Below, one piece after another: positions 26,307 through 33,967 of a stretch of 64,000 nt of DNA (positions are counted from its first letter, which is position 1; each line of letters starts with the position of its first letter). Under the pieces are notes generated by a model. That model had not been told where the DNA came from. It saw only the letters and a program-made list of their open reading frames with translations, and did no database searches. The DNA comes from JBPEWY01 sp052032225 (lineage in GTDB: Bacteria > Bacteroidota > Bacteroidia > Flavobacteriales > Flavobacteriaceae). The position numbers and the translations under genes are program-made. The DNA is taken from positions 7,633-71,632 of the forward strand of contig JBPEWY010000063.1 in the NCBI GenBank assembly GCA_052032225.1, written 5' to 3'.

Positions 26307-29300
26307 TTAGAATGTTAATCTTATGTTCATACCCAGAGTTCTGCTACTTGGTAACTGTCCACCTTCAGCCCAACGATATCCTTGACCAACAGCGCTACCT
26401 CCGTTAGTGTTTTCAATCTCTGATGGGTCTATACCTTCAACTTCTGAGTGAATTAACCATAAGTTGTTAGCAAAGAAACTTACTTTAATGTCTTCTACAG
26501 GAAGCTTGCTAACAAATCTGTCTGGTAATGTGTAGCCTAAACGAAGTTGACGTAGTTTTACGTATGAAGCATCGTATAACCACATTTCGTGTAATGCGAA
26601 TGTTCTTCCCCAGTATTCTTGAGCTTCTACATAGTATGAAGCAGGCTCACCTGTTGTAGCATCTACTCCTTCTACAAGAACACCTCCAGAATTGCTTTGA
26701 GCATCATTTGCGGCAACTACAGTAGCCTCACCACCAGATCCTACAGGCATATCACGCACAGGGTTGCCTAAAGCGTTGTTACCTACAGTCTCTATACCAA
26801 GACCAGAGTAGTTGTTAAACATTTTAGTTACAGAGAAGAACTTACCACCTTTTTGGAAGTCTACACTAAACGATAAATCAAAGTTTTTGTAACGAATAGT
26901 GTTTACAAAACCTCCGGTAAAGTCTGGTAATAAGTTACCTAAATATTGGTTTTCTTCATATTGAATCTCACCTGAAGAGTTTATTAACATTCTACCTTGG
27001 TCGTCTCTTAAAATTTTTCTTCCATAGAATGCACCCCATTCTTCACCTACGTGAGCTTCAAGTCTTAAACCTCTCCAAGAAGAGGCTAAAACCTCAGTTT
27101 CTACATCGCCGTATAATGCTACTACCTCTCTCTTTAAAGTAGCAAAGTTTAAAGAGGTATTCCATTCAAAATCTTCAGTCTTAAACGGAGTTGCGTATAA
27201 GGCAACCTCAAAACCGTTAGATTTTGTTTCTGCACTGTTTACGTTAACAGCTGTGTAACCGGTAGTTGCAGATAATGGAGCTGCAACAGGAAGGTCTACA
27301 TCTCTTCTATCAAAATACGTTAAATCTAAACCTAATCTGTTGTTTACAAATTTAAGCTCTGTACCAATCTCAAGCTCTTTTCTTGTGCCTCCTTTTAAAG
27401 TTGGGTTGGCTTGAGTGTAATCTGGGCGTAAAACTGTAGTTCCGTTGTATGAGCCAACAACATCGTATGATGCATTTAGCGCATGAATGCTAGGGAAGCT
27501 TGGAGCCTCTGCATAACCTAAACGTAATTTACCAAAGCTTAAAGCTTCAGACTCGAATAGGTTAGAGAATAAGAAACTTAACGATCCTCCCTTTGTATCT
27601 ACACGGTTGCTGCTTGGGTCTGCAGTAGAGTTCCAGTCCATACGGAAACTACCGTCTAAGTATAAAAGGTCTTTATATCCTAAAGAGGCAGTTGCAAAAA
27701 CACCTCTGTTTTTTTGCTCAAAGTATCTACTTGTGTAAGTAGGTCTTTCTTTAGAGGTTTCGATGCTGTAGAAACCAGGAATAGTTAAACCAGAGTTTGT
27801 GCTGGCATCTACATAGCTGTTTTTAAATTGGTATAATTCTGTACCAATGCTAGCTTTAACATCAAAATCTTCGTTAATGTCCTTATCATAAGTTAACATA
27901 CCAAAGTACTCTGTAGTACTGATGGTTTGATTTCTCTCTCTGTATGATGGTAAGTTTAATCCACCAAAAGCAGTACGGTCGTTAAATTGGAAAGTGTTAA
28001 CTGCTTGTCTTAATTCGTTGGTGAATGATAACTCATCAGTAATATCTACAGTAAATCCAATGTTTCCAAAAGTAGAGTTTTTATACTCGTGCTTAAGGTT
28101 TTGGTAAACCTCAAAGTACGGAGAATCCCAGTAAAGAGGTCTTAAATCTGTAGTACTACGCATGTTCCAGGTATAGAAGTTTCCGTTTTGGAAATAATTA
28201 TTCTTTAACCTCTTCATGTCTAATTGTCTCTGGAACCACTGGTTAAAGTTAGAACCAATTCCACCATATCCGTTATCCGGATTGTTTAACGTAGCTCTGT
28301 ACTGGTAGTTAAAGTTTGCAAAAACTTTAAAGTTATCTGTAATGTTATACTCTGTACTTAAACCGGTTTGAATTAGGTCTCTTCCAGAGTTTGGAGAAAC
28401 ACCAGAGATTTCAACTCTTCTTAAGTTAGCTTTAATATTGTAGTCTTCACCACCTTTAGTAAAGCCTAAGAAAGTGTTACTTGTAATACCGGTTTCGTAA
28501 AAATCTTTTACGTTGTCTGGGTTAGGAGACCATGGTCTAAGTTCTCCAAAAGTTGGGCTTCCAGGAATCCAGCTATCCCAGTGTCTTACTAATCTACCAT
28601 CTAGTCTAGGACCCCAAGACTCGTCTGCTGCATAGTTAGGAATTAATTCTCCGTTTAATGTAGCAAAGTCTTGAGTATAACCACCTCCATACTCGTTTTG
28701 GTATTCAGGTAATAAGTAAACGTTGCTTATTTGTACAGATTGATCTAAAGTAAAAGTAGCTTTACCTTCTTTACCTCTTTTGGTAGTAATTACAACAACA
28801 CCATTTTTACCAATAGGTCCATAAAGTGCTGTAGCTGCACTACCTTTAAGAACAGATAGGTCTGCAATGTCATCGGTATTGATATCAGCTGCGCTGTTTA
28901 CCTTAACACCATCTACAACGTATAAAAGATCTGTTTCACCTCTTAAACGTACCACGGCGTTGTCAAAACCAGAACTTGGAGCACCAAGCATCTGAACACC
29001 AGATACCTTACCGGCAATTGCGTTGTTAATATCAACATCTTTAGCAGTTGTTAACGCTTCGCCCTCAACCGTTTGTTGCGCAAAACCTAAGCTCTTTTTG
29101 TCTCTTTTAATACCAAGAGCTGTAACAACTACTTCTTCTAGAGCTTGGGCATCTTCTTGCATTTGTAGGTTAATAGTTGTAGATGCACTAACAACTCTTT
29201 TTTCTGTTTTAAGGCCAATGTAGGTAAATACTAAAGTTTGACCTTCGTTTGCTTGAATGGTATAATTACCATCAAAATCTGTTTGTGTACCTGTAGTGGT

Positions 29301-29444
29301 GCCTTCAACAATAATGTTAACACCAGGTAACGGCACACCGCTTTGATCGGTTACAGTACCCGATACGGTTTTTTGTTGTGCAAAAGAAATCTGCACAACC
29401 AACGTTGTTAACAACGTTAATAATCCTGCGATTTTTTTTCTCAT
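26307..29444 (-). CDS. SusC/RagA family TonB-linked outer-membrane transporter
   Basis: A 1045-residue TonB-dependent transporter paired with the SusD downstream. Order: signal peptide (ending ISFAQ), carboxypeptidase-like regulatory domain (VSGTVTDQSGVPLPGVNIIVEGTT), EEVVVTALGI, plug (VVRLRGETDLLYVVDGVKV; SVLKGSAATALYGPIGKNGVVVITTKRG), beta barrel ending SSRTLGMNIRLTF. The ATG at 29444 is chosen; a TTG at 29474 would add MAPANSKIQK, which lies within the conserved leader. The N-terminal ~110 residues are nearly the same as in the other SusC here, but the barrel is divergent, so the ligand is probably different. Confidence 0.95.
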   Translation of the reverse strand: MRKKIAGLLTLLTTLVVQISFAQQKTVSGTVTDQSGVPLPGVNIIVEGTTTGTQTDFDGNYTIQANEGQTLVFTYIGLKTEKRVVSASTTINLQMQEDAQALEEVVVTALGIKRDKKSLGFAQQTVEGEALTTAKDVDINNAIAGKVSGVQMLGAPSSGFDNAVVRLRGETDLLYVVDGVKVNSAADINTDDIADLSVLKGSAATALYGPIGKNGVVVITTKRGKEGKATFTLDQSVQISNVYLLPEYQNEYGGGYTQDFATLNGELIPNYAADESWGPRLDGRLVRHWDSWIPGSPTFGELRPWSPNPDNVKDFYETGITSNTFLGFTKGGEDYNIKANLRRVEISGVSPNSGRDLIQTGLSTEYNITDNFKVFANFNYQYRATLNNPDNGYGGIGSNFNQWFQRQLDMKRLKNNYFQNGNFYTWNMRSTTDLRPLYWDSPYFEVYQNLKHEYKNSTFGNIGFTVDITDELSFTNELRQAVNTFQFNDRTAFGGLNLPSYRERNQTISTTEYFGMLTYDKDINEDFDVKASIGTELYQFKNSYVDASTNSGLTIPGFYSIETSKERPTYTSRYFEQKNRGVFATASLGYKDLLYLDGSFRMDWNSTADPSSNRVDTKGGSLSFLFSNLFESEALSFGKLRLGYAEAPSFPSIHALNASYDVVGSYNGTTVLRPDYTQANPTLKGGTRKELEIGTELKFVNNRLGLDLTYFDRRDVDLPVAAPLSATTGYTAVNVNSAETKSNGFEVALYATPFKTEDFEWNTSLNFATLKREVVALYGDVETEVLASSWRGLRLEAHVGEEWGAFYGRKILRDDQGRMLINSSGEIQYEENQYLGNLLPDFTGGFVNTIRYKNFDLSFSVDFQKGGKFFSVTKMFNNYSGLGIETVGNNALGNPVRDMPVGSGGEATVVAANDAQSNSGGVLVEGVDATTGEPASYYVEAQEYWGRTFALHEMWLYDASYVKLRQLRLGYTLPDRFVSKLPVEDIKVSFFANNLWLIHSEVEGIDPSEIENTNGGSAVGQGYRWAEGGQLPSSRTLGMNIRLTF

Positions 29445-29454
29445 TTTTTGAATT

Positions 29455-29502
29455 TTTGAATTAGCCGGCGCCAAATTAGTGAAAAAGAGAAAAAAAAATC
29501 AA
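29455..29502 (-). promoter_or_regulatory. Candidate promoter and conserved leader of the second susC
   Basis: On the minus strand TTG (29502-29500), a 21-nt spacer and TAATTTG (29478-29472) resemble the -33/-7 pattern with the -7 one base short. TTTGG is followed after 5 nt by GCTAATTCAAA (29465-29455), exactly as at the first susC. The spacer is a T-rich tract. Confidence 0.45.
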
Positions 29503-29766
29503 CTTTTTTTTAAAAAAATCACTTTATATATTATAGCCCTCACCCCTTTGTTTATTAGGGCTTATAGAAATTAAATTAAAAAAGAATTATTGAAACTATG
29601 TACTGAATTGATAATCAATTAATTGTGTCTTTTTGGTATAATAAAAACAGTTGTTTCTTGTGTAAAAGGATGTGAAAAACAGCTTAATTTTTTGTGAAAT
29701 TAACAAGGATTAAAACATTCTTAACAAACTTCAATTAAAAGATATTTGAAAATTAATTACTTAAGG

Positions 29767-29797
29767 TTTGAATAATTGCAAAATATTATTACCTTTG
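29767..29797 (+). promoter_or_regulatory. Promoter of the ribosomal protein supercluster
   Basis: TTTG at 29767-29770, a 19-nt spacer and TACCTTTG at 29790-29797 match the Bacteroidota primary sigma consensus (TTTG and TANNTTTG) exactly. It is the only strong promoter seen upstream of rpsL and probably drives much of the downstream cluster. Confidence 0.85.
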
Positions 29798-29800
29798 CCA

Positions 29801-29822
29801 CCCTCTAAAAAGAGGGTTTTTT
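29801..29822 (+). ncRNA. Terminator-like hairpin at the transcript start of rpsL
   Basis: CCCTCT (29801-29806), AAAA loop, AGAGGG (29811-29816), then six T. It begins 4 nt after the -7 element, so the message should start on or beside this stem. It has the form of an intrinsic terminator but is too near the promoter to end ordinary elongation. Confidence 0.6.
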
Positions 29823-29846
29823 AACATTATATTGTAAGAGTAAATT

Positions 29847-30221
29847 ATGCCAACAATTTCACAATTAGTACGAAAAGGAAGAGCCAAGATTACTAAGAAG
29901 AGTAAATCGGCTGCTTTGGATTCGTGTCCTCAACGTAGAGGAGTTTGTACGCGTGTTTACACTACTACGCCAAAAAAGCCTAACTCAGCTATGCGTAAAG
30001 TAGCAAGGGTGAGGTTAACAAACGGTAATGAAGTGAACGCATACATCCCCGGAGAAGGTCACAACCTCCAAGAGCACTCGATAGTATTAGTAAGAGGCGG
30101 AAGGGTAAAAGATTTGCCTGGTGTTAGATATCATATTGTACGTGGTGCTTTGGATACTGCAGGTGTTCAAGGTAGAACGCAAAGAAGATCTAAGTACGGT
30201 GCAAAACGCCCTAAAAAGTAA
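29847..30221 (+). CDS. rpsL: 30S ribosomal protein S12
   Basis: A 124-residue decoding-centre protein of the small subunit. It starts MPTISQLVRKGR, carries RGVCTRVYTTTPKKPNSAMRKVARVRL (the loop where streptomycin-resistance changes occur; the wild-type lysine pair is present) and EHSIVLVRGGRVKDLPGVRYH. It is the first gene after the strong promoter and begins the run rpsL-rpsG-fusA-rpsJ. Confidence 0.99.
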   Translation: MPTISQLVRKGRAKITKKSKSAALDSCPQRRGVCTRVYTTTPKKPNSAMRKVARVRLTNGNEVNAYIPGEGHNLQEHSIVLVRGGRVKDLPGVRYHIVRGALDTAGVQGRTQRRSKYGAKRPKK

Positions 30222-30244
30222 TCATTAATTATTAATGTAAAGAC

Positions 30245-30721
30245 ATGAGAAAAAGACAGGCGAAAAAAAGACCGCTTTTACCAGATCCAAGATTTAACGA
30301 TCAGCTTGTTACGCGTTTTGTGAACATGTTGATGTGGGACGGTAAAAAGTCTGTTGCGTTTAAAGTGTTCTATGATGCAATAGATATTGTAGAGCAAAAG
30401 AAAACAGACGATGAGAAAACTGCGCTAGAAATCTGGAAAGATGCCTTATCTAACGTAATGCCTCATGTAGAGGTGCGTTCAAGACGTGTTGGTGGAGCTA
30501 CATTCCAAATTCCAATGCAAATACGTCCAGATAGAAAAGTGTCTATGGCTATGAAGTGGCTTATTGGTTTTGCGCGCAAGCGTAACGAAAAATCAATGGC
30601 GCAAAAACTAGCTGCAGAGATTTTGGCTGCTGCCAAAGAAGAAGGTGCTGCTGTTAAAAAACGTGTAGATACGCACAAAATGGCAGAAGCAAATAAAGCA
30701 TTCTCTCACTTTAGATTTTAA
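30245..30721 (+). CDS. rpsG: 30S ribosomal protein S7
   Basis: A 158-residue 16S rRNA-binding assembly protein of the small-subunit head. Recognised by MRKRQAKKRPLLPDPRFNDQLVTRFVNMLMWDGKKSVA and VEVRSRRVGGATFQIPMQIRPDRK. It lies 23 nt after rpsL and 10 nt before fusA. In other bacteria S7 represses its own operon by binding the preceding mRNA; the rpsL-rpsG gap here is only 23 nt and shows no strong hairpin. Confidence 0.99.
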   Translation: MRKRQAKKRPLLPDPRFNDQLVTRFVNMLMWDGKKSVAFKVFYDAIDIVEQKKTDDEKTALEIWKDALSNVMPHVEVRSRRVGGATFQIPMQIRPDRKVSMAMKWLIGFARKRNEKSMAQKLAAEILAAAKEEGAAVKKRVDTHKMAEANKAFSHFRF

Positions 30722-30731
30722 CTTATAACAA

Positions 30732-32858
30732 ATGGGAAGAGATTTAAAATTTACTAGAAATATAGGTATTGCAGCTCATATTGATGCTGGAAAAACTACC
30801 ACTACAGAGCGTATATTGTTCTATACCGGTGTTAGTCATAAAATTGGTGAGGTGCACGATGGTGCCGCTACTATGGACTGGATGGAGCAAGAGCAAGAGC
30901 GTGGTATTACCATTACCTCTGCAGCAACAACTTGTACTTGGAACTTTCCAACAGAGCAAGGTAAACCAACTCCAGACTCTAAACCTTACCACTTTAATAT
31001 AATTGATACTCCGGGTCACGTAGACTTTACAGTAGAGGTAAACCGATCGTTAAGAGTTCTTGATGGATTGGTTTTTTTATTTAGCGCTGTAGATGGGGTA
31101 GAGCCTCAATCAGAAACCAACTGGCGTTTAGCAGACAACTACAAAGTGCCAAGAATGGGCTTTGTTAACAAAATGGACCGTCAAGGATCTAATTTCTTAG
31201 CTGTTTGTCAGCAAGTAAAAGATATGTTAGGTTCTAATGCGGTGCCAATTGTATTGCCAATTGGAGAAGAGGCAGATTTTAAAGGTATTGTAGATTTAGT
31301 TAAGAATAGAGCAATTATCTGGCACGAAGAAAACTACGGATCTACTTTTGATGTAGTTGATATTCCTGCCGATATGCAAGAAGAAGTAAACAAATACAGA
31401 GCAAACCTAATTGAAGCTGTAGCAGAGTACGATGAAGCTTTAATGGAGAAATTCTTTGAAGATGAAAACTCTATTACAGAAGATGAAATTCATGCTGCGC
31501 TACGTGCTGCAGTTATGGATATGAGTATCATTCCAATGGTTTGTGGTTCTGCATTTAAAAACAAGGGTGTACAATTCTTGTTAGATGCAGTTTGTAGATA
31601 CTTACCTTCTCCTGTAGATAAAGATGCAATTGTAGGTACAGATCCAAACACCGGGAAAGAAATAGCAAGAAAGCCGGATGTTAATGAGCCGTTTGCAGCA
31701 TTAGCATTTAAAATTGCTACAGATCCTTTCGTGGGTCGTTTAGCGTTCTTCCGTGCTTATTCAGGGCGTTTAGATGCCGGTTCTTACGTGTTAAATACTC
31801 GTTCTGGTAAAAAAGAGCGTATTTCTCGTATTTACCAAATGCACTCTAATAAGCAAAATGCAATTGATTTTATTGAAGCTGGTGATATTGGAGCTGCAGT
31901 AGGATTTAAAGAAATCAAAACCGGTGATACGCTTTGCGATGAAAAACACCCAATTGTACTAGAAAGTATGGTGTTCCCAGATCCGGTAATTGGTATCGCT
32001 GTAGAGCCAAAAACTAAGGCAGATGTAGATAAGTTAGGAATGGCGCTTTCTAAGTTAGCCGAAGAAGATCCAACTTTCCAAGTAAAAACAGACGAAGCTT
32101 CTGGCCAGACAATTATTTCTGGTATGGGAGAGCTTCACTTAGATATTATTGTAGATCGTTTACGTAGAGAATTTAAAGTAGACGTAAACCAAGGTCAGCC
32201 ACAAGTAGAGTACAAAGAAGCATTAACTGCCAAGGCAGAGCACAGAGAAGTTTACAAGAAACAATCTGGTGGTCGTGGTAAATTCGCTGATATTGTATTT
32301 ACTATGGAACCGGCTGATGAAGGAGTTACCGGTTTACAATTCATCAACGAAATTAAAGGTGGTAACATTCCAAAAGAGTTTATTCCTTCAGTAGAAAAAG
32401 GATTCCAAGAAGCTATGAAGAACGGACCGTTAGCAGGCTTCGAGATAGACTCAATGAAAGTTACCCTTAAAGATGGTTCATTCCACCCTGTAGATTCAGA
32501 TTCACTTTCATTCGAATTGGCTGCTAAATTAGGATTTAAAGCTGCAGCTAAAGCAGCAAGAGCAGTACTAATGGAGCCAATTATGAAGTTAGAAGTGCTT
32601 ACTCCAGAAGAAAACATGGGTGATATAGTAGGAGACCTTAACCGTCGTCGTGGACAAGTAAATAACATGTCTGACAGAGCGGGATCTAAAGTGATTAAAG
32701 CAGAAGTGCCTCTAGCCGAAATGTTTGGTTATGTAACAGCATTGAGAACATTATCATCTGGTAGGGCAACTTCTACTATGGAATTCTCTCACTATGCAGA
32801 GACTCCTCCAAACATTGCAGAAGAGGTTATTAAAGCTACTAAAGGCGTAACTGCTTAA
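30732..32858 (+). CDS. fusA: Translation elongation factor G
   Basis: A 708-residue GTPase that drives translocation on the ribosome. G1 AHIDAGKTTTTE lies near residue 15, followed by MDWMEQEQERGITITSAA (switch I), DTPGHVDF (G3) and NKMDR (G4); domains II-V follow, with GMGELHLDIIVDRL and SGGRGKFADIVF. Full length for the family. The tuf gene that often follows fusA is missing; rpsJ starts 11 nt after the stop. Confidence 0.99.
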   Translation: MGRDLKFTRNIGIAAHIDAGKTTTTERILFYTGVSHKIGEVHDGAATMDWMEQEQERGITITSAATTCTWNFPTEQGKPTPDSKPYHFNIIDTPGHVDFTVEVNRSLRVLDGLVFLFSAVDGVEPQSETNWRLADNYKVPRMGFVNKMDRQGSNFLAVCQQVKDMLGSNAVPIVLPIGEEADFKGIVDLVKNRAIIWHEENYGSTFDVVDIPADMQEEVNKYRANLIEAVAEYDEALMEKFFEDENSITEDEIHAALRAAVMDMSIIPMVCGSAFKNKGVQFLLDAVCRYLPSPVDKDAIVGTDPNTGKEIARKPDVNEPFAALAFKIATDPFVGRLAFFRAYSGRLDAGSYVLNTRSGKKERISRIYQMHSNKQNAIDFIEAGDIGAAVGFKEIKTGDTLCDEKHPIVLESMVFPDPVIGIAVEPKTKADVDKLGMALSKLAEEDPTFQVKTDEASGQTIISGMGELHLDIIVDRLRREFKVDVNQGQPQVEYKEALTAKAEHREVYKKQSGGRGKFADIVFTMEPADEGVTGLQFINEIKGGNIPKEFIPSVEKGFQEAMKNGPLAGFEIDSMKVTLKDGSFHPVDSDSLSFELAAKLGFKAAAKAARAVLMEPIMKLEVLTPEENMGDIVGDLNRRRGQVNNMSDRAGSKVIKAEVPLAEMFGYVTALRTLSSGRATSTMEFSHYAETPPNIAEEVIKATKGVTA

Positions 32859-32869
32859 AAATTAAGAAA

Positions 32870-33175
32870 ATGAGTCAGAAAATTAGAATAAAGTTAAAGT
32901 CATACGATCATAATTTAGTTGACAAGTCAGCTGAAAAAATCGTAAAAACAGTAAAAACTACAGGTGCAGTAGTTACCGGTCCGATTCCGCTACCTACGCA
33001 CAAAAGAATTTTTACTGTGCTTCGTTCACCTCACGTAAACAAAAAATCTAGAGAGCAATTTCAGCTTAGCTCGTATAAGCGCTTACTAGATATTTACAGC
33101 TCTTCTTCTAAAACAATTGATGCGTTAATGAAGTTAGAGTTGCCAAGTGGTGTAGAAGTAGAGATTAAAGTGTGA
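32870..33175 (+). CDS. rpsJ: 30S ribosomal protein S10
   Basis: A 101-residue small-subunit protein; its relatives also act as the NusE antitermination factor. Recognised by IRIKLKSYDHNLVDKSAEKIVKTVK, GPIPLPTHKRIFTVLRSPHVNKKSREQF. It is followed by a 174-nt gap, unusually long for this cluster, which holds structured RNA before rplC. Confidence 0.99.
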   Translation: MSQKIRIKLKSYDHNLVDKSAEKIVKTVKTTGAVVTGPIPLPTHKRIFTVLRSPHVNKKSREQFQLSSYKRLLDIYSSSSKTIDALMKLELPSGVEVEIKV

Positions 33176-33183
33176 TAAAAACA

Positions 33184-33321
33184 TGGGTCAGACAATATGT
33201 TTGGCCCAGTATATATTTTCTCGGGAGTAGAGAAAAGTACATGTCCTTAACGACGGGTTAGGGAAAAACGGCGAAAAAATACATTCACAGGGGTTGAAGT
33301 ATTTTTTGCCCCTGTTTTTTT
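33184..33321 (+). ncRNA. Structured leader with attenuator-like ending between rpsJ and rplC
   Basis: Three elements are visible. A 10-bp hairpin (33184-33193 with 33199-33208, loop AATAT, two G-T wobbles plus one further wobble-type pair) is followed by a 7-bp hairpin (33216-33222 with 33230-33236). At the end, AAAAAATAC (33274-33282) can pair with GTATTTTTT (33299-33307), while ACAGGGG (33287-33293) can pair with CCCCTGT (33309-33315), followed by T to 33321. The two last stems interlock and cannot form together as simple hairpins, the layout of an antiterminator and a terminator. Known analogues are r-protein leaders such as the L4-controlled S10 leader of enterobacteria; the ligand here is inference. 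Confidence 0.65.
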
Positions 33322-33349
33322 AAATAATAGTTTAATATAAATTGTAATT

Positions 33350-33967
33350 ATGTCTGGGTTAATTGGAAAAAAAGTAGGTATGACCAGCATTTTCGATGAA
33401 AATGGAAAAAACATTCCATGTACAGTAATCGAAGCTGGACCATGCGTAGTTACCCAAGTCAGAACCAAAGAGGTTGACGGGTATGACGCTCTTCAACTTG
33501 GTTTCGATGACAAGGCAGAAAAACGTGCTAATAAGGCTGAGTTAGGCCATTATAAAAAAGCCGGTGTTTCGCCTAAGAAAAAAGTTGTTGAATTCCAAGG
33601 ATTTGAAGGCGAGTTTAAATTAGGTGACACCATTACGGTAGAACACTTTGTAGAAGGAGAGTTTGTTGATGTAACTGGTACATCAAAAGGTAAAGGATTC
33701 CAGGGTGTAGTTAAACGTCACGGCTTTGCCGGTGTTGGTCAAGCAACTCACGGGCAGCACAATCGTTTAAGAGCACCAGGATCTATTGGAGCATCATCTT
33801 ACCCATCTAGAGTATTCAAAGGAATGAGAATGGCCGGAAGAATGGGTGGAGAAAGAGTAACAGTACAAAACTTAAAAGTGTTAAAGGTTGTACCTGAGAA
33901 AAATCTTTTAGTAGTTAAAGGATGTGTTCCGGGTCACAAAAACGCTTATGTAATCATTCAGAAGTAA
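33350..33967 (+). CDS. rplC: 50S ribosomal protein L3
   Basis: A 205-residue early-assembly protein of the large subunit. It starts MSGLIGKKVGMTSIFDENGKNIPCTVIEAGPCVVTQ and contains the conserved loop FQGVVKRHGFAGVGQATHGQHNRLRAPGSIGASSYPSRVFKG that reaches the peptidyl-transferase region. The gene lies downstream of the rpsJ-rplC leader and its stop codon overlaps the rplD start (TAATG). Confidence 0.99.
   Translation: MSGLIGKKVGMTSIFDENGKNIPCTVIEAGPCVVTQVRTKEVDGYDALQLGFDDKAEKRANKAELGHYKKAGVSPKKKVVEFQGFEGEFKLGDTITVEHFVEGEFVDVTGTSKGKGFQGVVKRHGFAGVGQATHGQHNRLRAPGSIGASSYPSRVFKGMRMAGRMGGERVTVQNLKVLKVVPEKNLLVVKGCVPGHKNAYVIIQK

Larger units (their letters stand above)
29445..29846. other. 402-nt intergenic region between divergent susC and rpsL
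   Basis: It holds the minus-strand susC promoter (29455-29502) and the plus-strand rpsL promoter (29767-29797) with its start-site hairpin. In between are an inverted repeat AGCCCT (29535-29540) / AGGGCT (29557-29562) and a perfect 15-bp dyad AATTGAT-A-ATCAATT at 29606-29620. No gene was recognised in the rest. Confidence 0.6.

Noticed and set aside
29445..29474. TTG start extending the second SusC by 10 residues
   Set aside because: The added MAPANSKIQK disrupts the signal peptide and coincides with a leader block conserved at the other susC.
29801..29822. Hairpin after the rpsL promoter as an ordinary terminator
   Set aside because: No upstream plus-strand gene needs termination and the stem starts at the transcription start; reported as a leader element instead.
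32252..32668. 138-codon open frame antisense to fusA
   Set aside because: Lies wholly inside fusA on the opposite strand with composition mirroring its codons; no independent motif or promoter.
33274..33315. H-type pseudoknot in the rpsJ-rplC gap
   Set aside because: The stems interlock, but the connector crossing the 9-bp stem would be only 1 nt (33308), too short; mutually exclusive hairpins are the better reading.
33922..33966. Upstream in-frame start for rplD inside rplC
   Set aside because: Would add 15 residues unrelated to L4; the ATG at 33967 overlapping the rplC stop gives the usual N-terminus.
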